Below the pieces are notes generated by a model. That model was not told where the DNA came from, searched no databases, and worked only from the letters and a program-made list of their open reading frames with translations. A stretch of 51,243 bases of DNA, taken from the NCBI GenBank assembly GCA_052174455.1, contig JBQMRP010000013.1:1-51243 (forward strand), in the 5' to 3' direction. Position 1 is the stretch's first letter. Every line of letters starts with the position of its first letter. The stretch is from Arsenophonus sp052174455 (GTDB taxonomy: Bacteria > Pseudomonadota > Gammaproteobacteria > Enterobacterales > Enterobacteriaceae). Below, one piece after another: positions 1 to 12,811 of this stretch. A program made the position numbers and the translations under genes.

Positions 1-626
1 TTTTTCCTTTTATCTATTCCTCTTCTCCCCTTTTCTACCTTTTTTATGTATTTAGATATAATAATTCTCTTTAAAGAATTAAGGGAAAATGTTTCATTAA
101 CTTCAACAATACCACTTAGTACATTTAAGTTGGTTGTCGTCACTGAAGTAAGGAATCAAGAAAGCAATGACGTCCATCTAAACGGTAATTTTAAATTAAT
201 TCTTGTTTATTTTGCTAACCTCTGTAAAGTTAACCTATTCAACATACATCGAAGATAACTAAATTAGTTATCATGGTGATCTAGTTTGATCAAAGGACTT
301 TCCAGAAGATTATTAAGTATTTTTCTGTAACTGAGGATTTTGCAGTGCAGGATACATCCCTGTAAAAATAATGAATATCTCCAGTGGATAATATATTCAT
401 TATAACAATATAGTCAGGGTAAAGTGGAATGAGTTGCTTTAATCTATAAATTTATATCATTCGACAGATTATCACGAAGATAACTAATGATACGCAGCTT
501 ATGTTGGTAGGGAGCAAGGAAAAAGTTTCTTTGATCTTTATTATTGTTTGCTTTTTTATGGCAACTTCTGTAGCGAAAATCCTTTTTACAATAGAATGAA
601 TTTCTACCAACAACCTTTGCTGAAAT
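1..626 (-). mobile_element. IS1595-type element, dead, 5' half
   Basis: Continues off the left edge. The stretch aligns base for base, with many substitutions, to 12583-13177, 36660-37155 and, inverted, 7162-7800 and 47169-47800. The right end (about 611-620) carries the family's terminal motif, read inward as CAAAGGTTGTT. The family was identified from the C-terminal half of the sister copy at 47169-48195, whose translation contains IS1595-like DDE features (SDGxKYYETF, REFHI, NRFHG). No open transposase frame remains. Confidence 0.7.
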
Positions 627-737
627 AGTAATAGTTTATATAGATTAAAAGATAATAAAAATACAGATATAACCGATAATGACTTAGTTTAATGATAATC
701 ATGAATATTATTATGACTCTTCAGTATTTTCTATTTA

Positions 738-1022
738 TTGATAATCGGAATTTTTATTATCACAAAACAAATCTACTATTTAGTAGTCTACTTAATACTT
801 ACTTATTCTTTAATTATAACTAGTGTGCTAATTATAGTAATATTAGAAGTTATTCCTTGTAGCTGTAATATTATTTCCGCTGATATATTTACTTCCAGTA
901 ATTTTGGTTATTCTTTTTTAGAAAAGTTTTACAAATTTTCAAAATTCATCCTTACCAGGTTAAAAATCGAAAATAAGCCCCAGCACAAAGTGTTCTTTCC
1001 TGCTGGGAAAATAATTTTTTAA
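738..1022 (+). pseudogene. 3' fragment of unidentified membrane protein
   Basis: An open stretch of 94 codons, entered only through a TTG, with a strongly hydrophobic first half (repeated I/L/V/Y, consistent with two membrane passes) and a charged tail rich in K, F and S. No Shine-Dalgarno or proper start is visible. It ends exactly at an intrinsic-terminator-like hairpin, which suggests the true 3' end of a former plus-strand gene whose 5' part was lost when the adjacent IS1595-type element arrived. I do not recognise the family. It may also be a chance frame in AT-rich DNA. Confidence 0.2.
979..1020 (+). terminator. Intrinsic terminator-like hairpin
   Basis: CCCAGCA (979-985) pairs with TGCTGGG (1001-1007) across a 15-base loop, followed by AAAATAATTTTTT. 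A GC-rich stem is rare in this AT-rich stretch. It overlaps the end of the open frame 738-1022. Confidence 0.45.
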
Positions 1023-4000
1023 GGTTATTAGCCATAACTGAAATAAATTAGTTGTTGATAACGATTATTGGTAGAAATCCAATAGCTATATGAAGATTTT
1101 TTTACTACACGATATGCTTAACCGTATCTTATAAGTAGGCCAATATCAAATACCAGGGACAGGTAGTGAAACAATTGTTTACCCATAAGCTTCAAGGCGA
1201 TGGCACGATGGATGAAGTGACGAGAGGAACGGTAAATACCTAATCCAGGATGTACTATAAGTTTCTATAGACTAAGATTGCAAAAGTTAGAAAAACGGCA
1301 CCGGGAAGAAGCTATCGAAAAAGTGTATACAGGTGGCCTGAAGTGGCATAATGAATATTAACAGGTAGTAACCTTGAAATTAGTATGTAATATGGCGATC
1401 AATTTAAGTTTGACGGCTACCCTTTGACGATCTTGATTGCTTTTACCGGCTGTGAATTATTATCGAAACCATATAAACTCTTTTTTTTCTAAAGTAATTA
1501 CATCTGTAAATTAACGTTGAGTTAAAGGGGGAACCCTTTACCCATTGCTTATCTGAACAGGAAATCATCTCGGGTAGAGAATCCTGCCAGAAATAGGTGA
1601 TGGGATAAGAACCAATTGCATTAGTCTCTTGACACTTAAATCGGAAAACAATAATGAAAGGCTAAATATTAATGATTAGCACCGTAAACAGCATTGATGA
1701 GAAAACGTCCGCGTTTAGGTTCAGTTGCTAAGTTATGATAATCTCCGTATTTTCTAGTTACCGATATTATAACACAATAGTTAAGATAATAAGGATTACG
1801 GCTACCTAATAATTTAAGTGAACAGATGATGTCCTGTTACTTAGATATTAACGGAGATGATAGGGTTATGTTGGAAGTATTATATTTCGAGATTAACCGA
1901 CTGACGGTTATGAACTGCGATAAACGGAGAGTTAATTTTGCTTATGGGGGAGAGACCTTTGTCGAGTATAACCGAAAACCACCTGATATCTATCGGTGGC
2001 GAGATACATACCCTGATGCTGACTAGGCAGGATGATGGTTGCTGATTAAGACATAAATTAGTAGTGTGATACCTGAGATATTCTTAACTTGAACAAGAAT
2101 GAAAATATTGCGACGGATAATTTATTGTATAAGAAACGATTAACGTATCAAAGGTATTATCTGGTCGTACTGTGGAGTAATATTGATGACTAAGTACTGA
2201 TTAATGAATATTCAAATTACAGAAGATAATTAAGATAGCATAGGTATTCGTTGACGCTCATGCCATAATAATACAGATAATTTAAGTTATTATAGCTTCT
2301 TATTCCAATTGAAATCTAACTACTCTGTCAAAGTAAAATTGCCACGTACTTCTATATTGTACTATTCTGTGCCTTTAGGTGGTCTGCTAGTTCTTAAATT
2401 AGCACGGGAGGTAAGGTTTTGTGGATCAGGTAGGGGAAATAAATGGAGGAAATGGCGCTTTTAATTAATATTATAACAGGTCTTTACTCCGCATACTAGC
2501 AACTCGCATTTTCATACGCCAGGTGAACTGGGTTATAGTGGCGTTGAGGATACTTAATAATCTAAGATTTTTTTTAGTTACCTAGAAGGAAAGCGAGTAC
2601 ATTGCTAGGATTTTAGCGATGACTTAACGCTATTTGAATATTCCAGATGAGAACGGAGCTTGCTATAATGTGCTTAAGGTAAATGCTGGATGCTATAGAC
2701 TTAGGATGTCTGGAATAAGCAGATAAATCTTCTGCTTTACTGTCGCCTGACAGGGTAAGTTAGGTTCACCAATAAACAGAGGTTGAGTGGTGTTAAACTT
2801 AGAGAAGCTAGTTTTTGTTGAAGCGGACGTGCAGATCATTACCACGAGATAATTGTAATTTATAAGTAGTAGGTATTAGAGAGAACCTTCTGGCCGATTT
2901 TAGCCTGATCAGTTATTGATTAACATTTCCTCTAACCAAGATTTTGGTAGGAGGCTGCCATTTAGTCCCTAGCCTAATAAAACCTGATGGCCTTTTTCCC
3001 GATTCTCCGATGCTGGGAATTCTGGGAAAGCAGATCGGCGTTTATTATCTACCAGAACAAACCGGTATGCGCACGGTATAATTTCGCTGGCACAGTTGCG
3101 ACACTCTCTATGACGAGGCTGATATTTTCAAGCATACAGCTAAAGCCGTAATGGATAACTTGATGTTACTACCGATAGCGATGTCAAGTTGTCATCAGCA
3201 AGTATCAAGAGTAAAGGGGATGAAGCGTCAATCTGCAACTAAGCAAAGAAAATAAGGTTAATGCCTAGCAACCATCCTAAATCATTACCCTAATGGAAAC
3301 CATTAATTATCAGAGATTCAGATCAACAAATATCACGTTGAATACGGAACCAGGCTATAAACGCTGAGGACGTTAAGCGTTTACGCAATTGCATTCATTT
3401 AGCAAAGTGGCTCCCCCTTTTCTCGCTTTTAGCGCAGGTAAGTTCATGTAAAGCATTATGTTTTTATCTATTAGCGCTCATTCGTGGATTTGTGATGTAA
3501 CGATAATCCCATTCGAAACCAGTAATTATTGACAAATATCCTTTTGTTAATCAAGAGGATATTGGTTAACAGCTATACTCTAGTCTGGTGATATATTGCG
3601 CTTGGAAGAGCGACTGCCTTAACTTAAGGATACGGTGCAAAGTGCTGTCTTATGAAAAGGTTTATATGTGATTTAGTATGTAACTGATCTGTTATGCTAA
3701 CCAAACAGAGTGATTCAGTACTTAAACAAACTCAGTAATAATCAGCCTGGCAGTATACGTTTGCCAATCTAAAAAAGCTTGAGCAAGATATTCTGCTAAG
3801 ATAGATATCCTTATTTTTCCGTACTGGTTTTTATCTGATGCAGCTTACCAGTCTTAATACTATTAACCTGACGATACCTAATAGTTCATTAATTGTCGCA
3901 TTATAACGATATTCGACTTATCATTGGACGTAAGAGGATCTGCGATTACCGATAACAGCCTTGTTACTTACTATCACTATTATGCTATCAGAAAAAAACA

Positions 4001-5777
4001 TTTTATGCGCTGACCGCGCAGGCGAAACAGTTACAGCGGATTGACCTGACGGCTGTTATTGGTTTATATCCTAGATATAAACGACGTGTCGAATTTGCCA
4101 TAGTTAGGGAACATTTAGCGTTAAACCGGGATTAATGATTTGTGTTTAGCAGAATCGCAGATAATGTTCACAGCGCATTATGCTGAAATGTGTGATCACG
4201 CTGCATTCATATAAAGACTTTTCTGGTAGGTTCGCACCATGATACGGGAACTGAGGTTTGATAAGGTGAGTATAAGTTAAGGAGTTCCGGCGCTCATAAA
4301 CTTGAACAGGCAATTGCGTATCCGATACTGAGATGCACTGAGCGCTGTATCGAGTTATCCTAAAAAAATTTATTACCAACGGAGATAGGTAGCAAAATTT
4401 ACGCTAAATGCTAGTGGAGCGATATGCGCCAGGCACGTAGTGAACTAGTAGCGATGGATTATAGAACGGTACTACTGCGTTATAACTATAATATGATCTA
4501 CAATGGGTGCTATAATTATGCCAGCAGTTAACAGTATGTAAAACACTTAATCTATAGATGAAAATAGATTACATTTTTACTTAAAAAGTCGTACACGATG
4601 AAATTAAGTCCGATGGAGAATGAAGAGATGAGATATTTACAAGAAATAACTACCTAAGTAGGGGGGGGATTGGATAGGCTAGCACATAAAGACCTCCAAT
4701 CCGGTATTAGAATTAAGTAAGATGGAATAATAAACTGCTCGTTCCCACACGTGAACTAGCTAATCACGCCGCCGATTAAAACAGTAATCAAAAGAACCTA
4801 AAATCGGTATTGCTTGTGGTACGCGCTTCAAAAATAATCTGAATGCAGTGATCGACATTCTGTCATTAACATTAGATAAACTAAATAAACTGCCAAAAGT
4901 CACCGATAATAACTAAAAATTTCTGAAAAACTTAATAAGATTATCGATCAGAAGTTATCAAAAAAAAATGATAATAGCGATGAATATATATGTTGCAGAC
5001 AAAATTTTTTAAAATAAAGGTTTTCTTAAATCAAAAATTTAGTTAATTTTTTGGATAAATAGAGATAACAATTCTTTAAAAATCTAAGAAAGAACTAAAA
5101 TAGCAAAATAGTCTATATAAGAGGGTATTAAAAATAATCAAACATTGATTTATAGCGAAAATAATTTATTTACATAAATTGTAAGTAGGTTTTTAAGGAT
5201 AAGTAAGTGGAAAAGAGACCAAAAGACTTTGCTTAAACTTGCGCTAAATTTACTGAAATCGAATGATATTTTAGTCATCTGGAAGATGGATAAACTTAAT
5301 CTGAATATTAAACATTTAATTACCTTAATATCTGATTTGAAAAATTGGAGGCATTTGTTTTTCATATTCTAATGTGATTAGATCAACATCTTTTCATCAG
5401 CAGGTCATTTTTCTTTTATATAAAAAGTTCATTGGAAAAAATAAAATGAGAGATAATTGTTAAACAGTCAGATAGAAAGTTTAACTGTAGGGAGAAGCGG
5501 AGGTCATATCAACGTAGACATTTTACTCATTATCTTTCGTACAGCAAGAGTATAGGACAAAATTATTTTGTTAGGTCATAGTAGAAAAAGTTAGTATTAC
5601 TATATGAGGTTTTATTGACCAGTATCTAGAAATATTGTTAAGTTGAACGCATCACTCGAATAGACTAAAGCGCCTACGATGAAAATGATAGTGCAATTTT
5701 ATTGCGCTGATGGAAATAAAAATAGCGATCATTTATCGCCTGTTTTGGCTTCAAATATCACATGCGCATTAAGATGG
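1023..5777. other. Eroded DNA of unknown origin, no intact gene
   Basis: No frame longer than about 75 codons survives. By eye 1150-4560 is less AT-rich than the surrounding decayed DNA, and several 30-65 codon stretches read like former coding sequence (for example 1826-2026 on plus, rich in charged and aromatic residues; 3041-3240; 3990-4120; 4790-4910). I could not match them to a family. None of the four IS families is recognisable here. One or more large former genes are likely. From about 4930 to 5777 the composition falls to that of ordinary AT-rich spacer. Confidence 0.5.
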
Positions 5778-6772
5778 TATGATGTTTTTTGAATAATTCA
5801 GATTTAACTTTCAACCAATCTTTTTTTAGACTGCAAAGGAGTTTTACTATCTAATATTTATTGTAGTAATTCATGATTGAACAGTTAAATATATAGACAC
5901 AGAATGATCTTAAGCTCTTGAGCAGAATTGAAAGGATGGTTTTTTACAGTGTACCTTTTATGTGCCTATTATTAAATCGCTCGATCATGCCATTCATTTG
6001 TGAATGAATCAGCTGGCTAAGTCGCTATTCTATAGCAAGCTCTGCACACAAATTGGCGAATTCCTGTTTTCCGATAGCTAAATATTTTCGCAGACTAAAA
6101 AGTCCTTATAAATTCTTTGCTATTGTTTATAAGTAACCAATAGATAATAATTATAGAACCTTCGATTAAAATTAGTTAATAAGCGTAGAGTATTAACAGA
6201 GTCTTTGTTTTTATAAAGATAGATAAAAACTAATCAAGTGCCGTGATCTGTACTATATCTATGAAAGATAACGTCGTGCACCTAATCAGGCTTGTGCTTT
6301 TAAATACTTTATGCTTTAGATTTGAGCTTTCTCTCCTTATTTCACGAAAATTCTCTACTTCTAGTTGCGTAAATAGTAATACAGTCCAGATCGAAATATA
6401 CTGGAGTTCAAGAACTCGCGTACGACTACCAGAAGATTATCAATAAGGGAGAATATTTTTTAGGAAAACGACTATGGCTTACTGAACAGGCAACAGTATC
6501 CGTCAGAAAACTATAGGAATATGGCTGTAATTATCAACATCATCTCATTTTACATTTTAGCATGGTAAGTTTAAATATGCTATAATATTTAGAAAAAGTA
6601 GATTCGGCTTTTTGAGTTGAAAGCAGCTATAATTTTAGATATTATAGATCCTTATGATGTAGACTTTCATTATTATAAATTTGTCTTATTATATTCCTCA
6701 GTAGCCATATATTTATGAAGATCTGTACGGATAGGATCTATATAATCATCCGGGATCAACAGTTAATTAACA
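5778..6772 (-). mobile_element. IS481-family element, dead
   Basis: Roughly 1.0 kb. Reading the minus strand in shifting frames gives the IS481 transposase order: an N-terminal PLIDNLLVVVREFLN-like segment near 6400, a DNxKEF-like segment near 6110, NGMIERFNNR near 5990, and a C-terminal DW(x)nPELFKK-like tail near 5800. The same sequence recurs at 9422, 20293, 22668/24735, 27256, 34113 and 50425. Many stops and frameshifts are present. The left end reads ATGATGTTTTTTGAATAATT in this and most other copies. Confidence 0.8.
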
Positions 6773-7161
6773 AATCAGTAAAGTTTTGTGCCGTGTTTCG
6801 TTGCTGAAACGGTGCTAGAACGTAAATTCAGTTATTGCTATGAGCAGTCAGTTTAAATAAACAGATGTGATTATTGAGTTATTCGTGCTAGATTTTCGGG
6901 CTTATTCTTATTTAAATTCTGTCTAATTCATTATTTTAAACCTCTATTGTTATTATTATGTTGTAGTACGTCTTTTGTCAGAAATTTAGGTAAAATATTA
7001 GAGATATTTCCAGATAGCAGCTATGATTGGAATGTTCAGTTTTTTAATTAGACGAACGGGAAATGGTCGGCGTAACTGCTTGAGGTGCAGGTTATAATGC
7101 TGTTTAGGCTTTCTATAAGATTTATTCCGAGTATTATTATATAATTTGCTAAAAATTAAGT
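6773..7161. other. Spacer without recognisable gene
   Basis: Lies between an IS481 copy and an IS1595-type copy. A short plus-strand reading near 7050-7135 (EREMVGVTA, stop, GAGYNAV) looks like former coding sequence, but I cannot name it. Nothing else is seen. Confidence 0.4.
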
Positions 7162-7885
7162 TTTTTAGCAAAAGTTATTGACAGAAATTTCTTATCCTAT
7201 ATAAAAAATTTTTACTACACAGAAGTTGCCACAAAAACAAACAGTAATTTAGATTAAATTAACTTTTTCTTCACTCTATATCAAGATAAAGCTAGATTTC
7301 ATTATTTGGTTCAGTTACAACTTGTCAGATGATGTTGATTAATACATTGAAATGACTTATATGATTTTATCATACTCATATTATCACAGTGAAAATCCTA
7401 TTCGCTAGGAATATTTATTAAAATTACAGCGATATCATCGCAAAATCCTCAATTATAGAAAAACATTTAATAATCTTACTGGAAGTTCTCTGGTAAAACT
7501 ATATGATAAGAATAAATGATTTAGTTATCTGTGATGTATGTTTAATAGGTTTATTTTACGCGGAAGTCATTAAAACAAACAAACATTGATTTAAAACAGT
7601 TTTTAAATGACGTTACTGTTTTCTTACTTCAGCGGAGACAGCCAATATATATGTACTAAGTGGTTATTGTTGAAGTTGAAGAAATATTTTTTCTTAAATT
7701 ATTTAAAGGGAAGCGTTATATCTATATAGGAAAGCTAGAGAATGCAGGAGAAAAGAAAAAAAGGAAAGAACGAATCACGGTTTTAATCACCCAAAATCAA
7801 CAGGTCATATAAAAGATCATTTTGAAGAGTTTAATGAAAAGCGTATCAGGCGTTTTCTTAAGTCGATCATCAATTTGATCATCAA

Positions 7886-8325
7886 AATAAGCCAGATTCA
7901 CAAAAGTAAAGCCATTATCAAAAAAAATATCTTTTGCAAAACGTCATTTTATATTGCTTTTTAGCATAAAATTAATATATACTCAATTATTAAAAAGTTA
8001 AAATTAATACATAAAAATAACTCAACTTAATTTAGTTTATTTTATATTATTACTGATAATAGATTTATTTCGCTTCTCCTACTTCTTTGTAGAAATCTAA
8101 ATGTAGCAGCTTTTTATTTCGGCGAAATGTTATTCTATTATTGATACGAAAGTAATGATTTTATTCAACATTAACTTCTAAATTATAAGTTAATGTTGAA
8201 TATTTTTTTATAAAGTAGTATTTTAGCATGAGAAATTAATTCAGATTTTTTATTTATTTTGTTTCGTGCTGCGAAAGAAGTTGTGAATTATCTTAAATAA
8301 CCTGTTGAAGGAGTTAATTCTTTAC
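7886..8325. other. Unidentified insert inside the IS1595-type copy
   Basis: About 440 bases, very AT-rich, with no family resemblance to the other IS in the window and no open frame. It contains the perfect hairpin at 8162-8202. Boundaries are set by where similarity to 47169-48195 stops and resumes, so they are accurate to roughly 10 bases. Confidence 0.5.
8162..8209 (+). terminator. Long perfect hairpin followed by T7
   Basis: Sixteen-base arms (8162-8177 and 8187-8202, perfect complement) with a 9-base loop, then TTTTTTT at 8203-8209. This is the form of an intrinsic terminator read on the plus strand, although the stem is AT-rich. No gene upstream is recognised. Confidence 0.4.
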
Positions 8326-8668
8326 TTAGATAGATGATAAATAGTACGAAACCTTCACTATCAAGCATGAAATTAGTCACCATCGCCTAAATAAGGTTAG
8401 GTAATCAAAAATTATTTGTAAGTAATTTCACATTTAAAATGTGAAAAGTTATATCAGCTGATTAAAGGATGGACTAAATAGATTCCATGGTGGATAAATA
8501 TTTTATTTACCGAATTATTGATTTTAGAGAAAACTATTTAAAATTATAACAATTAAAATATAGATATTGCTACAAATTGCTCTGCGAGCAAAGCAATAAC
8601 CTTCAGCAATATAGTTTTATATTACCATAAGTATTAAATAAATTAATCTCCTAGTATAGGCCAAATAT

Positions 8669-9399
8669 TTAACTAATAAATTCACTACTTGATTGGCTTA
8701 TATCATTTAAGCTATTTGAGTAAATATTAGGATATCCTTTAATACTACTATATATTTTTATTTGTGCAGGAAAAGGTTCTTGTTCATCTAAAAAACGAGG
8801 TTCACTTTTAAATATATAAAGATCAATCATAGCATTAATACGGGCAAAAATCTCACGTAAACGAACTTTAAGGTTTTTTTTGGTGAAGAAACCGTATAAC
8901 ACTGTGCATCTATTTCTTTTTTTATAGCGATAAACAATCCTCTTTCATAATGGAAACGTTGTGAAATAATAGTGAAATTGTTGGTAGTAAACACTTTTTT
9001 TGTTCGGATAATAGAGTCCAATGTTCTAAAACCAGCAAAATATAACACAATTTTTTAGCTGGGATATCTGCCTGATATCAGGTATTTACGCATGGTGATC
9101 AGCTCATTATAATTATGATGAGCATTATCACCACTAACGAGTAAGTATTTTATTTTACCGCTATTATAGGTATTGATGGCGCCTTGAATTCGATACTTAT
9201 AGTACTCATTAAGTAAATCCCCAGAAAAATATTTTGATTGCTTAAAATCACACCAACGGTGTGAGTTGGTAACTTTTTTACATAATCATAGATATAGTTA
9301 GCAGTTTTTCCAGCTAATCCAACAATTGAATACAAGAGTAGTAACAATTACTGTTACTACAATGGTAAGTAAGCTACAAATAAGGATTTTTCTCATCAT
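8669..9399 (-). pseudogene. sanA: sanA remnant, frameshifted at homopolymers
   Basis: SanA is an inner-membrane DUF218-type protein linked to envelope barrier function and vancomycin resistance at high temperature. Across three frames the minus strand gives an N-terminal membrane segment from ATG at 9399, TANYIYDYVKKLP, then YKYRIQGAINTYNSGK, SGDNAHHNYNE, YFAGFRTLDSI, IISQRFHYERGLFIA and ADLYIFK-like DLYIFKSEPRFL, collinear with E. coli SanA (239 residues) over about 243 codons. There are three frame changes: one extra A in an A5 tract near 9306, one missing base in an A/T tract near 9225, and one missing base in an A8 tract at 8873-8881. There is also an in-frame TAA just before the YFAGFRTLDS segment. 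Similarity is far better preserved than in the other dead genes, suggesting recent inactivation. It is flanked tightly by an IS1595-type and an IS481 copy. Confidence 0.85.
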
Positions 9400-9421
9400 C
9401 TACGCCTATATTTTATATACT

Positions 9422-10184
9422 GAAAGATATAATATGGTTTTTTGAATAATTCAGGTTTAATTTTGAATTAATTTTTCATGAACTGTAAAAGAGTTTTACT
9501 ATTTTAATACTGATTGAGGTAATTCTTAATTGTGCAGTTAAACATATTAATGCAGAGTGATCTTAAGTTCTTTATAAGAACTAAAATGATAGCTTTGCAG
9601 TATATTTTATGCGTCTATTAAATCGCTCGACTATACCATTCGTTTGAGGATGCATCTGGCGGTCTTTAAGTTTCTGTTCTATACTAAGCCATCTACAGAA
9701 AATAGTTGAATTCCTATTTTTCAGTGACTGAATGTTTTTGCAAATCAAAAAGGCTATCTATAAATATCCAATGGGTAGTAGTCATGAACAACCTTAATTA
9801 AAATTGCGTAAGAAGCGTCGAGCATTGGACTCTGATTAATCTATATCTACGAAAAATAACATCATGAAATTTCGTTTGGTATTTGCAGAAGATATTTCAC
9901 ACTATGTGCAGATAAACAAGGTCGGAGCTTTTAAATGTTTTCAGCTTTGACTTTTACTGCTTCCTACCTAATTTCACAAAATTCCCTATTTCATGCCTGT
10001 ACAAATAATAATCTAGGGTAAATCGAATAAACAGGATTCAGTAATTCATGTATAATTGCCAGTAGATAATTAAAAGAAAGAAATATTTTTTGCAGGAAAA
10101 CGACTATGGCTTCCTGAGCAGGTAAAAGCGTCGCCTACAAACGATGGAAAATATGGTTTTAATTATTAGACTATTTTAGTAAAA
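9422..10184 (-). mobile_element. IS481-family element, 3' three quarters
   Basis: Matches 5778-6550 throughout, including the left end with TTTTTTGAATAATTCAGG and the reading near 9630 that corresponds to NGMVERFN. It stops abruptly at 10184 against the end of an IS1595-type element. The missing 5' end of the transposase is not found on the far side of that element, where fabI beg­ins, so part has been deleted. Confidence 0.75.
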
Positions 10185-10587
10185 ATTATTGCTTTTTTTG
10201 CAGAGCAATTTGTAGGTACGACTGTATTTCAATTGTTTTAGTTTCAAATAATCTTCTTCAGGCCAGATAATTCGTTAAATAACGATTTCATATCATGAAA
10301 TCTATTCAGCCATTCTTTTAATCGACTGATGTAATTTCATATTTTAAATATGAAATTACTTAGCAATAACTTTCTGGTTATCTAACCTTATTAGTTTATA
10401 GTGACTAATTTCATGCTCACTAGCAAAAGTTTCGTACTATTTAGCTCCATCCGAGCAAAATATGGACTTTGATCGATGATAGGATCAAGAAAATGGCTAA
10501 TACACTCTACATTACACTCTTCAAGAATCTTATCGCCCACACCATCACCTTGTTAATCTCAGACGATTAAGACCACAATTTATTTAT

Positions 10588-12582
10588 GATTAGAAAATTT
10601 AATTACTATTTAAGTGAAGAGCAAAAGTCATTCATTTTTGATAAAAGTAGATAATAATCAATCTACTAGGTCTATTATAAACTAAATTTTATCGTAGTAT
10701 GTATTATTTGATTCTAATACACTAATTTTAGTGATATTAACCATAGACTTAGTTTAATAACTATTATTTTTTCATTTTTATGCATTTTTTTTAAAAAAAT
10801 TCCATTGCCAGCTATTTAAGTTTAGAGTCAGTAAAGTAACTTGTCGCTACATATACAGAATGCATTTATACGTATCTGTGAACAGGAACTCTTATTAGAA
10901 CAAGGAAAAGGGGAGGGATCACGTTTTTTGGTTTTTTTAGAGGCCTTCCATTTCCCAGTATTTATACACCTTTTGCAATAGTGTTCCCCGTTTACAATTC
11001 AACAAGAAATCATAGTAACAGACCATTTTAAAATTTCTAGCTGGAGTATGACTGATATAGCGCTCGATTATCTTTCTTCCATTAGTATTTATTATTGCTG
11101 ATGTTGAGTTCGGTTTTTATAGAGAGTAATAATATACTACAATCCACTCCTCTCCTAAGTAATGGCAGAGTTTTGACACAGATATCGGTATTTAAGGTAG
11201 AGTTTGAGGTATTTGACGTTATACTCCCTTCTTTTATCTTTTTTTTAGTAAGCGCACTTTTCAGTAACCGTCTGTACTCTGCCTTTAGGATATGCACTGC
11301 CACTGCTTCCTTGGGGGATCTGCATAAGAACAGGAAGATATTGAGATTTATTAAGTTATAGTTGTGATGGATAAATTAGATAACAAAGTTTTGCTAGATT
11401 TCTTCAACTGCTTTTTTATTAAAGAGCATCTTTTATTATCCAGTATATTTAATATCCAGCTAAACTCTGTGTGAGGGAAACGTAAATACGCGGATCTTAA
11501 TTGAGTTATTGAGGATGAATATGCAAAGGATAGAAGATACTAATTTTAATATTCTGTTGTGTGCCTATTGCGGCATAAGTGTGAGTGACATCCAGAAGTA
11601 GAGTGTTGAGTTGCATAAGCCAGTTGTTATTGAAAAAGCCAAAAAAAAAGTGATGGATAGTAAAAGTAATGTGTTGCTAATCGCAATTAGATAAAATATA
11701 AACCTGCTTGCTAATCACTGTTCATTAGCTTTAAAACCGCATAAACTGTAGGCTTTTAAATTATAACTTTAGCAGAAAAATAACTGTGAGAGAGTATTCA
11801 GGGAAATTGCAACAATAGTCGTTTGGATAATTATGACACAAATGCTACAGGCAACACTAGCTCTACAAATAGATATGTTCACAAGTTGACAGTTTCAGCG
11901 TGTTTTTAAGAAATTTATTTCAGCCATCATTATGGTGAAAAGCAGTTTAGTTGAGCGGAGTAGGATACATATGTGGATAAATTACTCTCTTGACATCTTT
12001 TTGGAGAAATAGAAATCGACATTCTGTCCGCATTCATTAGGTCTATCGGTCAAGCTATCTTTGTGTTTGTCCAATAGGATTGGCGAATAAGATGAGGGAT
12101 TATTCCTAGTTCTCTATAGGTGATAAATTTATCAGTAAATATACTTTAATCGTTACTCATTAATGCACTTATGTCCAGCCGTGATCAAGGCTTTTAATAT
12201 TTAGCGTTTCGCTCAAAACCCAAAATAATCCTAATCATAGGGTAGCTAATGCTTTCTGTTAAGAACATTGGAGATCAAATCAGATGGATTGCTATATGAA
12301 CTATTTTAGGGTGTAATAAAAATTCAGTCGAAGTTTCCCTATATCATCATTAATTTCATAAGAGAAGTAATAAAACTCTTCAGATAAATTGGTGATTTTA
12401 ACATTTGAAGTTGCGTATTGTCTTCCTGATTTATCCGGTTTCTACTTTTTAGTAGATCTCTTTCAAGAGATCTGAATGAATTTTAAAAATTAATAGATCG
12501 CAGAGTATAAAGTAGTACTCAGTTCATGAAAAATTCAAAAAGTAAGATAGAGCTGCACCGTTCATACTATAGTGTGAACTAC
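10588..12582 (-). mobile_element. IS91-family element, dead, nested in IS1595-type
   Basis: About 2.0 kb. The minus strand near 11090-10830 reads, across frames, IERYISHTPARNFKMV, then YDFLLNCKRGTLLQKVY, then YKCILY-like. This matches the C-terminal region of IS91-type Y2 rolling-circle transposases (RYI-H-P, YYGFL-NRKRG-LLPKVY, CILCG). The stretch 11090-11300 corresponds to the region before it. The sister copy at 22791-24730 aligns over its whole length. The 5' boundary sits beside GAAC and an almost perfect palindrome (GTTCATACTATAGTGTGAAC, 12560-12579). Confidence 0.7.
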
Positions 12583-12811
12583 GTTCTTCCCTTTTACTCC
12601 TCCTTCTCTCCCGCATTTTCTGACTTTCCTATGCGGGATATAACTTTTTCCTTTAAAAGGTTCAGGAAAAATGTTCATCGACTCAAACAATACCACTTAG
12701 TGTATTTAAGTTGGCTACCCACTAAAACAAGGAGTAGTGACGTCATCTAAACGCTGTTTTAAATCAATGTTTGTTTTGCTAACTTCTATAAAGTTAAACT
12801 ATTTAAGATAC

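Larger units (their letters stand above)
7162..8612 (+). mobile_element. IS1595-type element, dead, with internal insert
   Basis: The 5' part (7162 to about 7885) and the 3' part (about 8326 to 8612) match the copy at 47169-48195. Between them lie about 440 bases absent from the other copies. The left end has GCAAAAGTTATTG and the right end AATAACCTTCAGC, the inverted terminal motif of the family with changes. The 3' part still reads like an IS1595 C-terminus (a YETFTIKHEISHH-like segment, then a GWTKxFHGG-like segment) in broken frames. Confidence 0.7.

Noticed and set aside
738..1022. Intact small membrane-protein gene
   Set aside because: No start codon with a ribosome site and no recognised family; listed only as a probable 3' fragment.
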